A stretch of 64,000 nt of DNA, from contig NC_092578.1 in NCBI RefSeq assembly GCF_037975245.1, forward strand, positions 8,326,501 through 8,390,500, written 5' to 3'. The position numbers and the translations under genes are program-made. The notes below the pieces were generated by a model that was not told where the DNA came from, did not search any database, and saw only the letters and a program-made list of their open reading frames with translations. Below, one piece after another: positions 45,937 through 63,600 of this stretch (position 1 is its first letter; every line of letters starts with the position of its first letter). Origin of the DNA: Apostichopus japonicus. Taxonomy: Eukaryota; Echinodermata; Holothuroidea; Aspidochirotida; Stichopodidae.

Positions 45937-46070
45937 TCGAACCTCTCGACATACAATCAGTGTACATAGCCTAGTTGGTTAGGATGTCCGCATATAAAGC
46001 GGGAGGCCCGGGTTCGAATCCCGGTGGAGGCTGGAAGTTTTTTCACTGTACTGGATTTTCCAACTCACTA

Positions 46071-46140
<70 letters not shown>
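45937..46140 (+). mobile_element. tRNA-derived SINE, family A, with (TA)n tail
   Basis: A box TAGCCTAGTTGG at 45967 and B box GGTTCGAATCC at 46011, with a perfect T arm but no pairing acceptor stem, so it is not a working tRNA gene. The body 'ctggaagttttttcactgta' and 'ttttccaactcactacgat' leads directly into about 33 TA copies (46073-46139). Sister copies lie at 47.9 and 56.9 kb. Confidence 0.88.
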
Positions 46141-47201
46141 TGTTCACGTGACCAGTGTCTCGATAATGACTTGAGCGACATCAAACGGCTCGGTGGTAGG
46201 GAAGGATCGCGTAAGGAAATAAGTAATTCGAATCAAGACCCTGGCGATATGTCCCATAGGTTTCTACTGGACATAACGCATAACTGAAAACTCCGATGGT
46301 AGTACCTTGAATTAGGGGTATATTTTCAGTCGCATAGGCCTACATTGTAACACTTTTCATAAACAGAAAATATTCCACACTGTAAGTTGAAAATCAAGGA
46401 AAGTGAGATTGGGTTAACTGAATATAAAATTTTTGGATTTGGCTGACTTTTATGCTTCCTGGGAATGGACCATGATTGGAGGTCTATGATCATGTTATCA
46501 CGCCCAGATGCTTGTTCAAAAGCTTTACTTACATATTATAATCTTCTTGTACTTGTTTGGTAAGTTTCTGAAGTTATCGAACTATTGAATGTAAATTCTC
46601 CTGAAACCACAAATTGAAGCAAACTTTGGCGGGATTAAAGCTCTTGTAAATTGTTGGCGTTGTGTGGTAATTACAATTCAGGGACGGCGAGGCCCATTTG
46701 AAAGAGGAAGGTGTGATTTCTCGAACATTGCCCTGTGTGAAGTCTAATGACAAAAGATCACGAAGGCGGGTTACAGCGACAGTATACTAGTAGTATCGTA
46801 CGTCTTTTTGCGTAACCTTTTGGTGGTGGTGGTGGTGGTGAGAGCGAAACAACTGTTGAAGCGCCCTCTATATGGCCTATGTTCTAATTATTAATCATAC
46901 TTTCAAATTAAATTGGGGTATGAGGCGTCTAGATCACTCAAATAATGATCTACCCAAAAAGCGGTTGGACATATTTTTTAATTTTAATTCTGATAAACGG
47001 CGTGTCAAGCAATGACGTATACGTAATCTGATCTACTTGCCCATTGGCAAAATTTGTATTTGAAAGCGTAGTAACTGTTGTAATTTGTTCGTAAAAGCGA
47101 ATTAAATATGATCGGAAGTTGAAACAGAAAGTTTATTTGTCCATTTCAGCCCTAACTGCAGCATTTCAAGTGTTGCACGCATGTAGTCTTCACTAGTATA
47201 G

Positions 47202-47239
47202 CTCGGCCTTTTGGCTAAGATCATGTGTAGTATCTGTTC
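47202..47239 (+). ncRNA. U2 snRNA 5'-domain-like sequence (pseudogene or snRNA-derived element)
   Basis: Over 38 bases the sequence matches the 5' part of animal U2 snRNA (CTCGGCCTTTTGGCTAAGAT, then the branch-site-pairing GTAGTATCTGTTC), with one difference as I recall the U2 sequence. After this it diverges. A TTCCC..GGGGAA hairpin (47237-47252) follows, but I see no Sm site or U2 3' domain, and the first seven or so bases of U2 are missing. A functional U2 gene is unlikely. Confidence 0.6.
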
Positions 47240-47870
47240 CCTTTCGAGGGGAATGGTGATGCACACCTGACGATGATCACACAGTTACAGTCCCGATGCA
47301 AGGGGACTGGGGTTGCCAGAGCGGATCAGTCGTTTGGTATAGTTTGGTTTTCGTGCCCAGGTTCTTTCCTGTGCGACTTTTCCTTAAAAAAGTACCTATA
47401 TCAATCCATCCATTAATCCTTCCTCCAACTCAACAATTTGATAATTTTCGTCAGCCTAGATTTTACGTTAGCATAACTCGCGAACTCCACCAAATAGACT
47501 TACGCAAATTTGTCGAGGTGTCGCGTTTTACTTGAACGCGGTTAAGTCTAAAGCACGTCTGTCCATTCAGAGCCACTGTAGAAATTTAAGACAAGTTGTC
47601 ACTGTTGTACTTGTGAAGAAAGTGAATCACCAAATGAAAATGATTGTCTGTAGAAATTGATTTTTTTTTCTCCTGTTTATTTCCGTTTGTCAGGGAGTTG
47701 TTGTTGTATTCACCGACGCATTCATACATATATGTTATTGTGCCATCCAGCCACGGTTTGATTTGCGGTAGCAGCAAGGATGGAGTCTATATATATATAT
47801 ATAGTTATATAGACAGACAGATAGATCTATATATATGCAATGGAGGTAAACGACAAAGGCAAATGAATAT

Positions 47871-48124
47871 ATATATATAAATGAAAATCGTAATGAGTTG
47901 GAAAATCAAGAACAGTGAAAAAACTTTCAGCCTCCACCGGGATTCGAACCACGTGCCTTCCGCTCTGTACGCGGACACCCTAACCACTAGGCTATGGACG
48001 CTGATTGTATGTCCAGAGGTTCGAAAGTTCAAGTTGTATGTCCAGAGGCCCGTGGTTCGAATCCCGGTGGAGGCTGAAAGTTTTTTCACTGTTCTTGATT
48101 TTCCAACTCATTACGATTTTCATT

Positions 48125-48133
<9 letters not shown>
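47871..48133. mobile_element. Family A SINE in fold-back (inverted) arrangement
   Basis: Minus-strand SINE sequence at 47881-47953 is a perfect 73-base reverse complement of plus-strand sequence at 48051-48123, and the match extends into TA-rich tails on both sides. The 97-base centre holds the minus copy's A box region (GGCTATGGACG on the + strand) and two 'tgtatgtccagagg' words. The plus copy lacks an A box. Confidence 0.93.
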
Positions 48134-48217
<84 letters not shown>

Positions 48218-48218
48218 G

Positions 48219-48251
<33 letters not shown>

Positions 48252-48280
48252 GTGTGTGTGTGTATATATATGTGTGTGTG
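48124..48280 (+). repeat. (TA)n/(TG)n microsatellite
   Basis: TA runs with TATG and GTGTGTG interruptions, following the plus-strand SINE tail. The Ile-Tyr-rich frames on both strands over this region are artefacts. Confidence 0.97.
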
Positions 48281-52475
<4,195 letters not shown>

Positions 52476-53793
52476 CTGTATATGCATGCACACAAATAAC
52501 GTGGTCACAATGTATGTGGTCAACTCGCAACGGCCCGGGCCAGTAAAATTAATGTTATGAATGATACCACTACTGTGTACGCTGGTGACGTAATTTCAGG
52601 ACGAGTTTGTAGTATATCATATTGTTTGGTCTTCACATTTGTTGAGGCCATCCCAGAACGATGAAATTGTGTCAATGGTGCTCAATATAGCTGAGCAGAG
52701 CTTGCATGGGTTATTACCAGCTTTCCACCGAAAGCTGCCACAACACTTCTGCAAACTTCAACATGATACCAAAGCATCTTATTGCATGATAGTGTAGGCT
52801 TTTGTATAGTGTATATACATACATGTATTGACTAACCGTGCTTTCAAACACAGGGATCTATCTATTCAGTTTGGAAATATTCAGCCATGACGGATATGAC
52901 GTAATCATTACTTCCGTTTAGAGATATTCGGTCAGGTGTCGTTGGAATTACGGATGTGGATTGAGCATGTTTCTTGATCAAAGATAGATACATTGCAACA
53001 ACTGAACAGCATAGAATGTACACACTATTGGGTCCATAATACAGACGCACTATTGCCAATACCATTAATAGTTACACGTAGAAGATTGACACCTCCAAGC
53101 TTGACAGGTAATGCATCCTACTGAAACCCCATATACATTATGTAGTCATAATTGAAAGTGTTAAAAGTTATCCAATACACGTCACTTTTCCTACTTTTGT
53201 GCATATAAGGTTTATATTAACTGTTAGTTTCTTTCTATGTTGGAAAGTCTACGCTATGGAGGTGTTATGCGTCGCCACTCAAGAAACCATATGCTGCCAC
53301 ACACATGCATGTTACTGTACATCGGCGGTACAGTTTGACGTCACAAGAAAGCATCGATATTAGGACGTAGCTTTATAATTGTTTTACTTCCGCGGAAGCA
53401 AATATGTTTATAAATAGAACCGATGATTACCCGATTACAGAAATCACTGTCACAATGTGGTGTTCTTACATTCATTGTGATGCAATAACTAATTAAATAA
53501 TGTTTGATTATATTGCTACCTTCAAGGTTGTAGCGTAAAAGTTTGAGACATTTTCTGACGTTCGAATTTGAAACCAAAGGGTTCGCTTTGCCGGAGAGCA
53601 AACTGTGTGTTTTGCTTTCAAGCTGAGGGCCTCATGTCAGATTAGCGTTTTGTATCGATAAATGAGTTTTACCCTTGAAAGTTCAAATAAATAAATTGTA
53701 CTATATTTGGCAATGTTTGTTATTCGATGGTTTATTCTTATTTGTCTGTTTATCTGTCTTTCCGTTCTGAGTCACAGACACACACAAACGCAC

Positions 53794-54630
<837 letters not shown>

Positions 54631-54649
54631 ATTATTTGTTAGATCACTC

Positions 54650-55490
54650 AGGCGGGAGTAATGTATGCCCATACCGCCTCTGTGTGTATCATACATATAT
54701 GACATGCACCCCATCCACACTTCCGTGCGACCAAAATGTCCTTTATAACTAATTTTTTGTAGACAGATAATTTCACGAGTGGCGTCAACATGGGGTTCAT
54801 GTGGCCTCTGGTTTTTGAAGGATGATTGCTTATACTGTCTACCCGCGCTTGTAAACATGTCACATGTGAGAAATTACCATGGAAACCAATGTTCATGGTC
54901 TGCGATCTTTCCCAATCTTACATTTTTTGCTTTTGTTACTTTTCTCGCTATTGGAAACTAACATCTCATAATAATACATGTTTTTCACTAATGCGATAAT
55001 TCAAGTTACAATCCAATAATAAAGCAGGCAATTTGGAAACCTATGACCTGACCCTCTCCCCCAGCCCAAAATGAGGGGTCTGGGCGTTAAAATTGCTGGA
55101 ATTGGAAGACGTCACAGAACACTCGCTAGAGAATGCCTTTGATCAATAATTGTCACCTTATTTTGTGTTGGTACAGGTTTGCTGGGATTGGCAAACAAAC
55201 ACGAAATAAAAGTTGCTTTATGTAGAATCCATTCCACAATAACGAGAGTGCATGTCATTTATTCTAAATAATCAAAGCAGATTCCACTTTTCAGTGATGT
55301 CGTTTATAGGCCAAAATGTTTACCTTATGCAACATATACACAGTACAATATAATGGTCATTATATAAACTGACACGTACGTTATCTGCCAGCGACAATAA
55401 CATATATAGCCTAAAACAATGCCGAGTTTGTCAAAATGTAGATTAAGCTTCAGTCAGCCCTATATAGTAAATCTGTTACAGGTATAATAA
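54650..55490. other. Intergenic sequence, no gene seen
   Basis: Mixed-composition sequence between TA tracts. The minus-strand frame at 54481-54858 begins in (TA)n and is not supported. Confidence 0.5.
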
Positions 55491-55492
55491 TG

Positions 55493-55496
<4 letters not shown>

Positions 55497-55557
<61 letters not shown>
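55497..55557 (+). repeat. (TA)n microsatellite
   Basis: About 30 TA copies, just upstream of the Penelope-like remnant. Confidence 0.96.
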
Positions 55558-55558
<1 letters not shown>

Positions 55559-55624
55559 TCGTTTCATCACACAATCTAATTTACTGCATATTTTTCTAGA
55601 CCTGACGTTCACTTTCTGGACACT

Positions 55625-56470
55625 ATACTGTGACTCTACAAAATTGGCTCACTCAAAACAGACTTGTTCAATAACCCACGAACAAGCACAACTACCTCTT
55701 ATAGCAAATCAGTTGCCATCCACGTCATTGTACCAGAAAAATTCCGTACAGTCAAGCGTTGCGCTTTAGACGCACCTGAGGTCGATTTTGATTTTCGCAC
55801 CAAAGAACTGTCACAACACCTTCTCAACAGACAGTATTTTCGGGGTTCTATCGAAAATGCCATCAAAAAGGCCAAAAGCAACCTTGCACTGAAACATTGA
55901 CGTACAGAATCCGTCAAACCAGTTCCAAAAGGGTACCATTGGTTACTGAATTCCACCCTGGTCTCACACCACTGGCAAATATCATTCAGAAGAATTATCA
56001 CATACTGCAAAGCATCGAACGTCTGGAATTAGTTTCCTCAGAACCACCTGTCATTTAATCAACGAGACATAGAAACCGACAGGAATATTTTAGTTCGGGA
56101 AGCTATATCGGTTCAGGATGACACTTCATCAGAGGCAAGCAAAACAGAAAAAAAAAACAGGATCATCGCCCTGTACTCAAAATTGCAAAACGTGCTTACT
56201 CGTCAATTCTACTGAGGCCTTTCAGAGCAACCAAATTACATGCACGTTCCGAATCCGGCAGAAAATTAAACTGCCTCCCTAAAAATGTAATCTACCTCAT
56301 CTATACTGCAATACTTGTAACGTGCATTACGTTTAAGAATGAGAATGAATGGACATAGATTGGCGATCAAAACAAAAAAAGATCAGCCAACCTGTTGCAA
56401 ATCACTTCAGTCTCCCAAACCACTCAATTGAGAATTTACGTGTTATTTTCAATAAAAAAGCAATAAAAGC
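55625..56470 (+). pseudogene. Decayed Penelope-like retroelement (end of RT and GIY-YIG region)
   Basis: Three broken frames read in the order expected for Penelope-like elements. The frame at 55664-55897 has an 'FRTKELSQHLLNRQYF..AIKKAK' pattern, like the segment after the reverse transcriptase core. Next is 'PLVTEFHPGLTPLANIIQKN' (about 55937-55996), then 'DRNILVREAIS' and a cysteine pattern CTQNCKTC. Then come 'NVIYLIYCNTCNVHYV' and 'PVANHFSLPNHSIENLRV' (to about 56445), typical of the GIY-YIG endonuclease. Stops (such as TGA at 55898) and frameshifts show it is dead. The usual GETG-like motif after the YV is not intact. The 5' part and ends were not found. Confidence 0.72.
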
Positions 56471-56892
56471 AACAAGCAAAAAAGAAAAGGGAAAAAAAGG
56501 GGGTGGGGTGGGAGAAAGTTACTGTAGAAATTTCTGCCAGGAATATTCCTTTAAGCCTTCAATAATTCCGATGAGGAAATCTGAGAGTTTATCTTTGATT
56601 TGTCGAAATCCTTTCCTTGAACGTCGATTTCCTTTCTGCCAAGACGTTTTAATCCCTTTAGCCTATCTGAGTGATATTGGAGATGATGGTTCGGGAACTC
56701 GATGATGGAATGGTCGAAACTTCAGCTGCTGCACTTCATGATTTGGATTATTTGACAATGGAATTAACGTACTGTATATTTTGCTGTATACATATGTAAA
56801 AAAAAAACAGTTCTGTAACGAAGTACCCATCTTCCGAAATGGAATGAGTTCGGTAAATATATACCATGGAATATAGAAATGTGACTTAAGTA

Positions 56893-57012
56893 TCAATCCA
56901 TAGCCTAGTGGTTAGGTTGTCCACATATAAAGCTGGAGGCCCGGGTTCGAATCCCGGTGAAGGCTGGAAGTTTTTACACTGTTCTTGATTTTCCAACTCA
57001 CTACGATTTCAA

Positions 57013-57038
<26 letters not shown>
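56893..57038 (+). mobile_element. tRNA-derived SINE, family A, with (TA)n tail
   Basis: A box TAGCCTAGTGG at 56903, B box GGTTCGAATCC at 56945, the body 'ctggaagtttttacactgtt' and 'ttttccaactcactacgatt', then a TA tail to 57038. It differs by scattered substitutions from the 45.9 and 47.9 kb copies. Confidence 0.88.
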
Positions 57039-57039
<1 letters not shown>

Positions 57040-57043
<4 letters not shown>

Positions 57044-58009
57044 CCTAATTAGTATAGATGCGTGGCAACCAACGAAGATGCCAGTGTGCTTGATAGGACC
57101 CGCGGGGATATATACATCATCATATCGCATGACCCTTTTGGCGTTACAAAGATGCCCACTGGCTAATCTCAATTTCGTTGTTGGTGTTGATTTTGGTCAT
57201 TTACGATATCATTCTACACGATTTGATCAGCTTTAGTAATCAGGTGTTGTTGCTAATTTAGTAATAAACAAAAATGCAGAGAGTAACGAAACAAAGTCGA
57301 TGTATTTTGGTATGAAATTTCAAATCTCTGGGCAAACCGAATAGAACCATCAATCTCTCGCTAATTAGCCTCCGTATAATGAAAAGACAAAGACGACGGA
57401 CCTGTCTTAAGCTGATCGAGAGAAATCTTTTCTGAAGTCATCTTCAGTAGGTCTGCTAAAATGACAAAACAAGTCCTATCTTATGTACTGAAATTGATTC
57501 TCTCAGTACCAGGATGGTGATTTAATATACCAGCTTATCCAGTAATAAAACCATTTTTGGTGGGGAGGGGAAGGGGGCGAGAGAATATTCTTGGCAGAGT
57601 CCGTAAAGTACAATTTCCTATCGTTATATTTGAGTGAGACGCACAACCTTGCAGAGAAACAAAATGATAATAAGACTTAGAACTTATGAATTTTTAAGTT
57701 GAAAAACGACATTCCGGGTACATTATTTTCATGATTAGATGAACGTGAGCCGAATTAAAATATTAATTATATAATTGTAATATGAAAATGCTAAGTCATT
57801 ATATATACGTTAAATTGAAGGCATTTGTGTTATCATTGATATTGGGTAAACACTTATTGACATTTAGTATAGCGCGTTTGTCTATGTCACGCGCCCGCGA
57901 TTTATTTCTCTGTAAAGGGGACAACCCCACCCCCACCCCCAAACTAGAATATTTTATGTCCCTGATAGAGGAAAATGTCATGTACAACTTCTAGCTAAGA
58001 AACGTCGTA
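57040..58009. other. Intergenic sequence, no gene seen
   Basis: AT-rich with a G-rich patch near 57560 and a C-rich patch near 57925. Open frames on both strands at about 57782-57994 overlap each other and show no motif. Confidence 0.5.
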
Positions 58010-58475
58010 TTCCATTTGGGAGATAAATAAGTTATCATATATAGATTGAATGCTATTCTCACATACGGCCGAAGACTTGATCAAGTCTAATATGACATCA
58101 TCAAACCACATTTCAATTCTTTATGTTTTCTTCTTGATTTATTGGAACGTTTATCTTCTGATATAGAGATGGGTTTTGCAAATATTGAATCTCAAATATT
58201 GAAAACACTTTATACGCATGTATTAATGAAGGCATTGGTTTCATTGTCAATGATGTTAACTATACCGGTTTTGTTAACATTCCCGCATACCTTGAAAATA
58301 AGACAAAGAAACACAAGAGAGACAATTAAATGGTGTCAGATCTTAGTGGCTCTATGACGTCACATATATATATATGTATAAAAGGATAGCCCTCGGTCAC
58401 AACATTAAAAACTAGGATATCTCCTCCAACAGAGAAAGATTTGGCTTTGATATCTGATGGGAGTTGTTCTTCGCA
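58010..58475 (+). repeat. Dispersed repeat C, copy 2
   Basis: Same block order as 42329-42735, including the palindrome GACTTGATCAAGTC (58074-58087). It carries an extra short TA tract near 58365. Confidence 0.65.
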
Positions 58476-60636
58476 AAGACATCTGATATAGAAGCTTAAG
58501 ATGATGGTTGGGTGTCCCTTTTAAGACATGTTATACTATTATATGTGCCGTATATATGTGCGACGACTTGTTGGTTCGCTTGAACTCACCTTGCAATAGG
58601 CCAAAGTCATCATAAATGATAATAAACAAACATATACTGGCCTAGGTTTTCCTTTAATGGATGTACTGTACTCAAACTTCTTTTCGAATGGAATGAAGGA
58701 CAAATTCCTTCCATGAACATTTTTAAGTTTTGCTATGTATGATTGATGAGTTAAGTTCAAACAGCTTATCCTAAAGTTTAATGTTTTTATTTTCTTTCTG
58801 GAAAAACGGGAACGAAAATGACGAAATGTAGGCCTACAGTATATCTGTTTAGAAAAAGTACATCGACATTTTTAGACTGGTTTGCTAAATGATGAAATCA
58901 AATCTGTCACTGATATCATTATCCGGTCCGTTGCAAATCCGGTCTCCTAATGGAGGTATTACACCCCTGCCCCCCCCCCTCCACCCTGTTATATATACAC
59001 TGATGTGTGTACACGAAGTGCTGTACAAATTGGTCAATTTCTACACTTTGATTGGAAATATTGATTTATCGATTAGGCCGACGTCATCAAGTGACGAAAT
59101 GTAGTCGAAATTTCATGTCGATTTTTTTTGAGAATATATGATGATGCATTTCGTAAAGCTGTTACTATTATCATGGGAGATTTAAACTGTTAACTAATGA
59201 GCCCCACCAAGGGACCGAAGTACCAGGGGTTTATTATTTGAATATTCATCATTCAAATGTCCTATTTTTTGCAATTTCTGCAACGTTTTGGTTATACCTC
59301 ATCGCTTGCCACTCTCATTGACAGCATCGTGTTATCTTAATTTTTTTCACCTTGTGTTCCTCACAGTTATGCCAAGAGTCACCCTTGAGTCACCAATTCC
59401 CCGCTCCCCCCCCCCCCCCTTTTTCCCCCATTTTTCTGTATGAAATTCCTTTCCAGAAATCTTTTAAGGTTATTATTCCTTCCAGAAAACTTTAAGGTTA
59501 TTATTCCTTCCAGAAAACCGTCGATCATTTAGAAAACTTTAATGTTCCTTCGCAATAAAACCATTTAAGCATTACTTAACTAATAATAATCCGTACTTTT
59601 TTCCAGGTTACTAAAAGAATTTGTCTTCCCTTGCTCTTTTATTTATTTATTTGTATTTCATTGTTATTACTTCTTGGTTTTCGTTTTTATCTTAGAAAAT
59701 CATTCCGCACTTTACATGCTGACCTGAGAATAATATTTTGAATCCCACCCACTTCAAATTTGATCTTGTATAGTTGTATCTATCTATCTATTGATAAACT
59801 TCCGGAGTTGAATTGAAGAAACTTGTGTTCGAAACGGTTGCTTTTAGACCTCTTAACAAAGTAGCAATTCACAATTTAACCATCTCTTCATAAATGATTT
59901 CATCTTAATTATCATATATCGCAACAGAGAGTCTGAAACCCACGCAAAATACTAGTAACTATTTATTAGGGGCGCGTTTTATCGTTTGCGCCACAGGGGA
60001 TTTTTGAAATCACCATAGTAACATCGGCAGATGCAGTGTCTAGAACTTGTCACGTTTTGTTCGTTAGGTGATGTCATTAACCTAAATAGATATCTCTTGC
60101 TACGGTTTTTTTCTTTTCATTATTATTATTGTTTTTTAAAACCAGTTGTTTACAGACTCATAGCGAAAACAATAAGTGCTTGTCAAATTAAATTGATCGG
60201 AATGTACATTAGCTTTCAACTGTGGATGTACTTATTATATAAATATATTGAACGCTTGTTCATAAAAGAGAAAGTTCCATGAAATACGCAATCGGATTCC
60301 AGCCTAACTGTATACCTTGACAATGTAATGTCTATAGCGTTTTAGAACAGGCGCGTACTCGAGTACCTTGACCCGCACTTGTACTCATGGATTTGTACTT
60401 AGAAGCTTGTACTGTACTCACACCACAATTCTGAGTAGCTTCCTGTACCCATATAGTCACTCTCATGGATTTGTACTTATATATATATATATATCCTGTA
60501 TCAGACAGTCCATGCTGGTTCAAGATTAGCTCCAGTATTCTATCCAGGCCTGATTGTATCGTAGTCATAGACCTACACAGACAACCAAAGAGATTTCTAC
60601 ATTTACTGCTCATGCTGTTGTTCTTGTATATTATAT

Positions 60637-60640
<4 letters not shown>
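58476..60640. other. Intergenic sequence, no gene seen
   Basis: It has a C-rich run near 59406-59418, a doubled 'cagaaaactttaaggttatt' type word near 59455-59520, and a (TATC)n near 59778-59792. Two 'ggatttgtactta' copies and a palindrome GTACTCGAGTAC (60355-60366) lie at 60.35-60.48 kb; these may be part of an unrecognised element. Confidence 0.45.

Positions 60641-60686
<46 letters not shown>
60630..60686 (+). repeat. (TA)n microsatellite
   Basis: TTATA words passing into about 20 TA copies. Confidence 0.95.
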
Positions 60687-60689
<3 letters not shown>

Positions 60690-60691
<2 letters not shown>

Positions 60692-63600
60692 CAATAGTTG
60701 ATATGTATATGATACATATCGTCTCGATCTTCTTCGATTTTTTACTTCTTTCATCTACATGCAGTTGCTTTTTATGCGAATATAAGACATGCTTGTAGTC
60801 TTGAGGAGATCAAATGTTTTTTAATTCACTCAATAAACAATCAAATCAGCTTTCCTGTGTCAAGTTTGAGATACTGTATGTGCTTTGTTTCCATTTCAAC
60901 TCATTGTGAGAAAGGCTAAAATATGTTGATTTTTTTTCCTCCAAAATGCGTTGACATGTGATTGGTATACTGATGTGAGGAACAAATTATCTGGGCGACA
61001 AATATGTTGAGGAAAGAGTCGAATCATTAAATGTAATCTATTTACTCATTGACCATTATTTGGTTAGTAAACATAGAAATTAGTTGTGTTTTCGTTTAGT
61101 TAATTATGTTCATATATGTTTATAAGAGTACATTATGGGTTTAGTAAACTTGTCGATAAAACACACGCACAGGAATCACGGCATTATTATAGACTGAAAT
61201 CTAATTTCGTCGTTTGATATTTTTTTCGGGATTTATATTTAGTTCTCATGGTCCCATGAGAGTTTTGTTTCGCGTGCTTTCTTTTATCTTAATATTCTTC
61301 TACTGTAATTTACTTGAGCAAAGGTTATATAAAGTGATTTCCAATTTACTTGAGCATTTTGACAATTCGGCTTCTCGTCACGCTATAAATCCGCAATGGA
61401 ACCTTTTTAGCCAATTACCCCCTCCTCTCCTCTCCCCTCCTCTAAACAATAAATCAAATTCCCTGTGGATGAGAGTCCTTATCAGTGTCAACATCCACAT
61501 CGATTTAACTATAGTCACGCACAGTTTTCTCAAATAGAAATGTCATATCAATGAATCTGGTTTCAAATTTGCCTTATTTTCCAAAAAAAGATTGAGCTGA
61601 CGTCAGCCAAAAGTCCCAAAAGGCCGGTATTTAACACGCCCCATTTATTATTGTTTTTATATTTTTATATCATATGCGTATCGGTAATTGTAGACCAAGC
61701 TTTTTGTATTATTATCCAGGGACAACTCGTAACAGCCATATAGATCGAGTAGACACACAGAAACTCGACATGTTGCAACTTAATCAACAGTATTTTGTGT
61801 CAATGAATGAAATGCAATATTTGGGATTATATGTGCAAAATAAAATAAAAACTCCGTGTGCTATTATATCTTGCAGGTATACTTCAAACCTTGATTTAAT
61901 TTTGAGATTTCCCACTTTTAAAAGAAAGATGCTAAGGTCAAAACTTATTTTTATTATATTTTGTTATCGATCCTTTCACCACGGTTTCGACAAAATTGTA
62001 TAGTATTCGGCGAAATTGAACGAATATGTGATTGTCATAACGTCAAGGAAAGTTTCAGCGGTAAAGTTGAAAGGAGATTTTGACGTCACCGCTCGTTTCG
62101 TTTTTATGTATATCAGTATGTACCAGGCTGTTTTCGAAAAAGGGATCAACCTTATACGATGTTTTATGTAATACCAAACCTTGTTACGAGTGTATAAGAT
62201 GAATTATTACAAGTTTGGCGAGTCATACACTGTTGGAGGGACGCCATACCACCAAGTTGTAATATTGTTTCAGCATTGTTTTTAGTGACATCACTGGTTT
62301 ACACTCACCATCTGTGTATGTGCATGGGCGGCAAAATTCTCCGACAGCGAATGAGCTCGGATGATCTTTAACTAATTAACTGATTTATAAAATTGTTTGT
62401 TGAGATAAGGAGGGGTCTCTTTACTTGAGTGAAGGTTTTTGTAATCATATTTTGAGTGGAAGTATATCATATAATGGCGGCACCACTTTTAATTCCACCA
62501 TGAACGAGAAAACAAATTAATGGAACTTTAAAAGCTGTATTTTGTGAAGAGGTTGTAACTCGATGTTGAAGGCCGAAAATTAATTAAATTTGAATATGCT
62601 GAATAAACCATACGAAACACTGCAATTAGTCCAGTTTGGATTTTGTTGTTGTTGTTGTTGTAATTTTGAGAAATGACCCTCTCAACATATGGAAGCATAC
62701 CAAACCGTCATCTTGGCAATCCAATATAATATCTTATAGGATAAACAACAAATTAATTGTTGGTCATTTCCAATTTTTAAATCCGAAAATATACCATGCA
62801 TGACATGGTGTATGTATGCTCTCTCAATCGCTCACATCTTCAATATCTACTGCATAGCCTAATCCTCACTGCATTTGTTTGTATGAAAATTTAATGCAAT
62901 GAAAAGTCTTTAAAATAAAAGGCAAATAAATCTCGTCTCAAGTGGGCGATGGTCCTCGTTTGAATAATATAAGAAAACAAAATGGAGAATTCAATAATGT
63001 AAAAGATGGAAAATAAAAGGGTTCTTCAGTCTCTGGCTTATAGTTTTGTTGCATTGTTTGTAACAGGTGCCCATAAAAGTATATAGCATTAGTCAGAATA
63101 GGCTAGGAATAGAAAATAAAGCTTACATAATATCTATTTTTACAGGTTCTCCCATGTATCCTCTTGGCTGAAACAAACAAACTAAATATCTCTTGTAATG
63201 TTTGACTGAGATGTTGGGCTACAGATTGATAATTCAATACAGGAAATTTCAAGAATGATATTGATAACAAATGTTGTTGTCAGTTATACATAGGGGAGGG
63301 GAGGGGAGGGGCGATGTTCTCTAACACTCAGGGCTGTTTAGGGACGTTAAGAACCATTGTTATCAGTGCAGATCGTATTTCTTTGCCAATCTTAATTGTT
63401 GTCACCAATAACCCTTTTTACATGTGGGTAGCATCTGTTCAAACGGCTGGACATCAAAGTCTAACACACAGACGACAATATCATATCCTCAGGTCAAAAC
63501 GAAATAGGAAAAACATAAGACTTTAATAGCCTGAATTAACATTTGTTTTCAACGCAATAACATATGTCAATTATACGCTTGGTGTTGGATATGGTCTAAG

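Noticed and set aside
45967-46040. Candidate tRNA gene (A and B boxes, perfect T arm)
   Set aside because: No pairing acceptor stem, and the same head plus body recurs at 47.9 and 56.9 kb, so it is a SINE.
61674-62003. 109-codon + frame
   Set aside because: AT-rich composition, no recognisable domain, no splice or promoter context; not reported as a gene.
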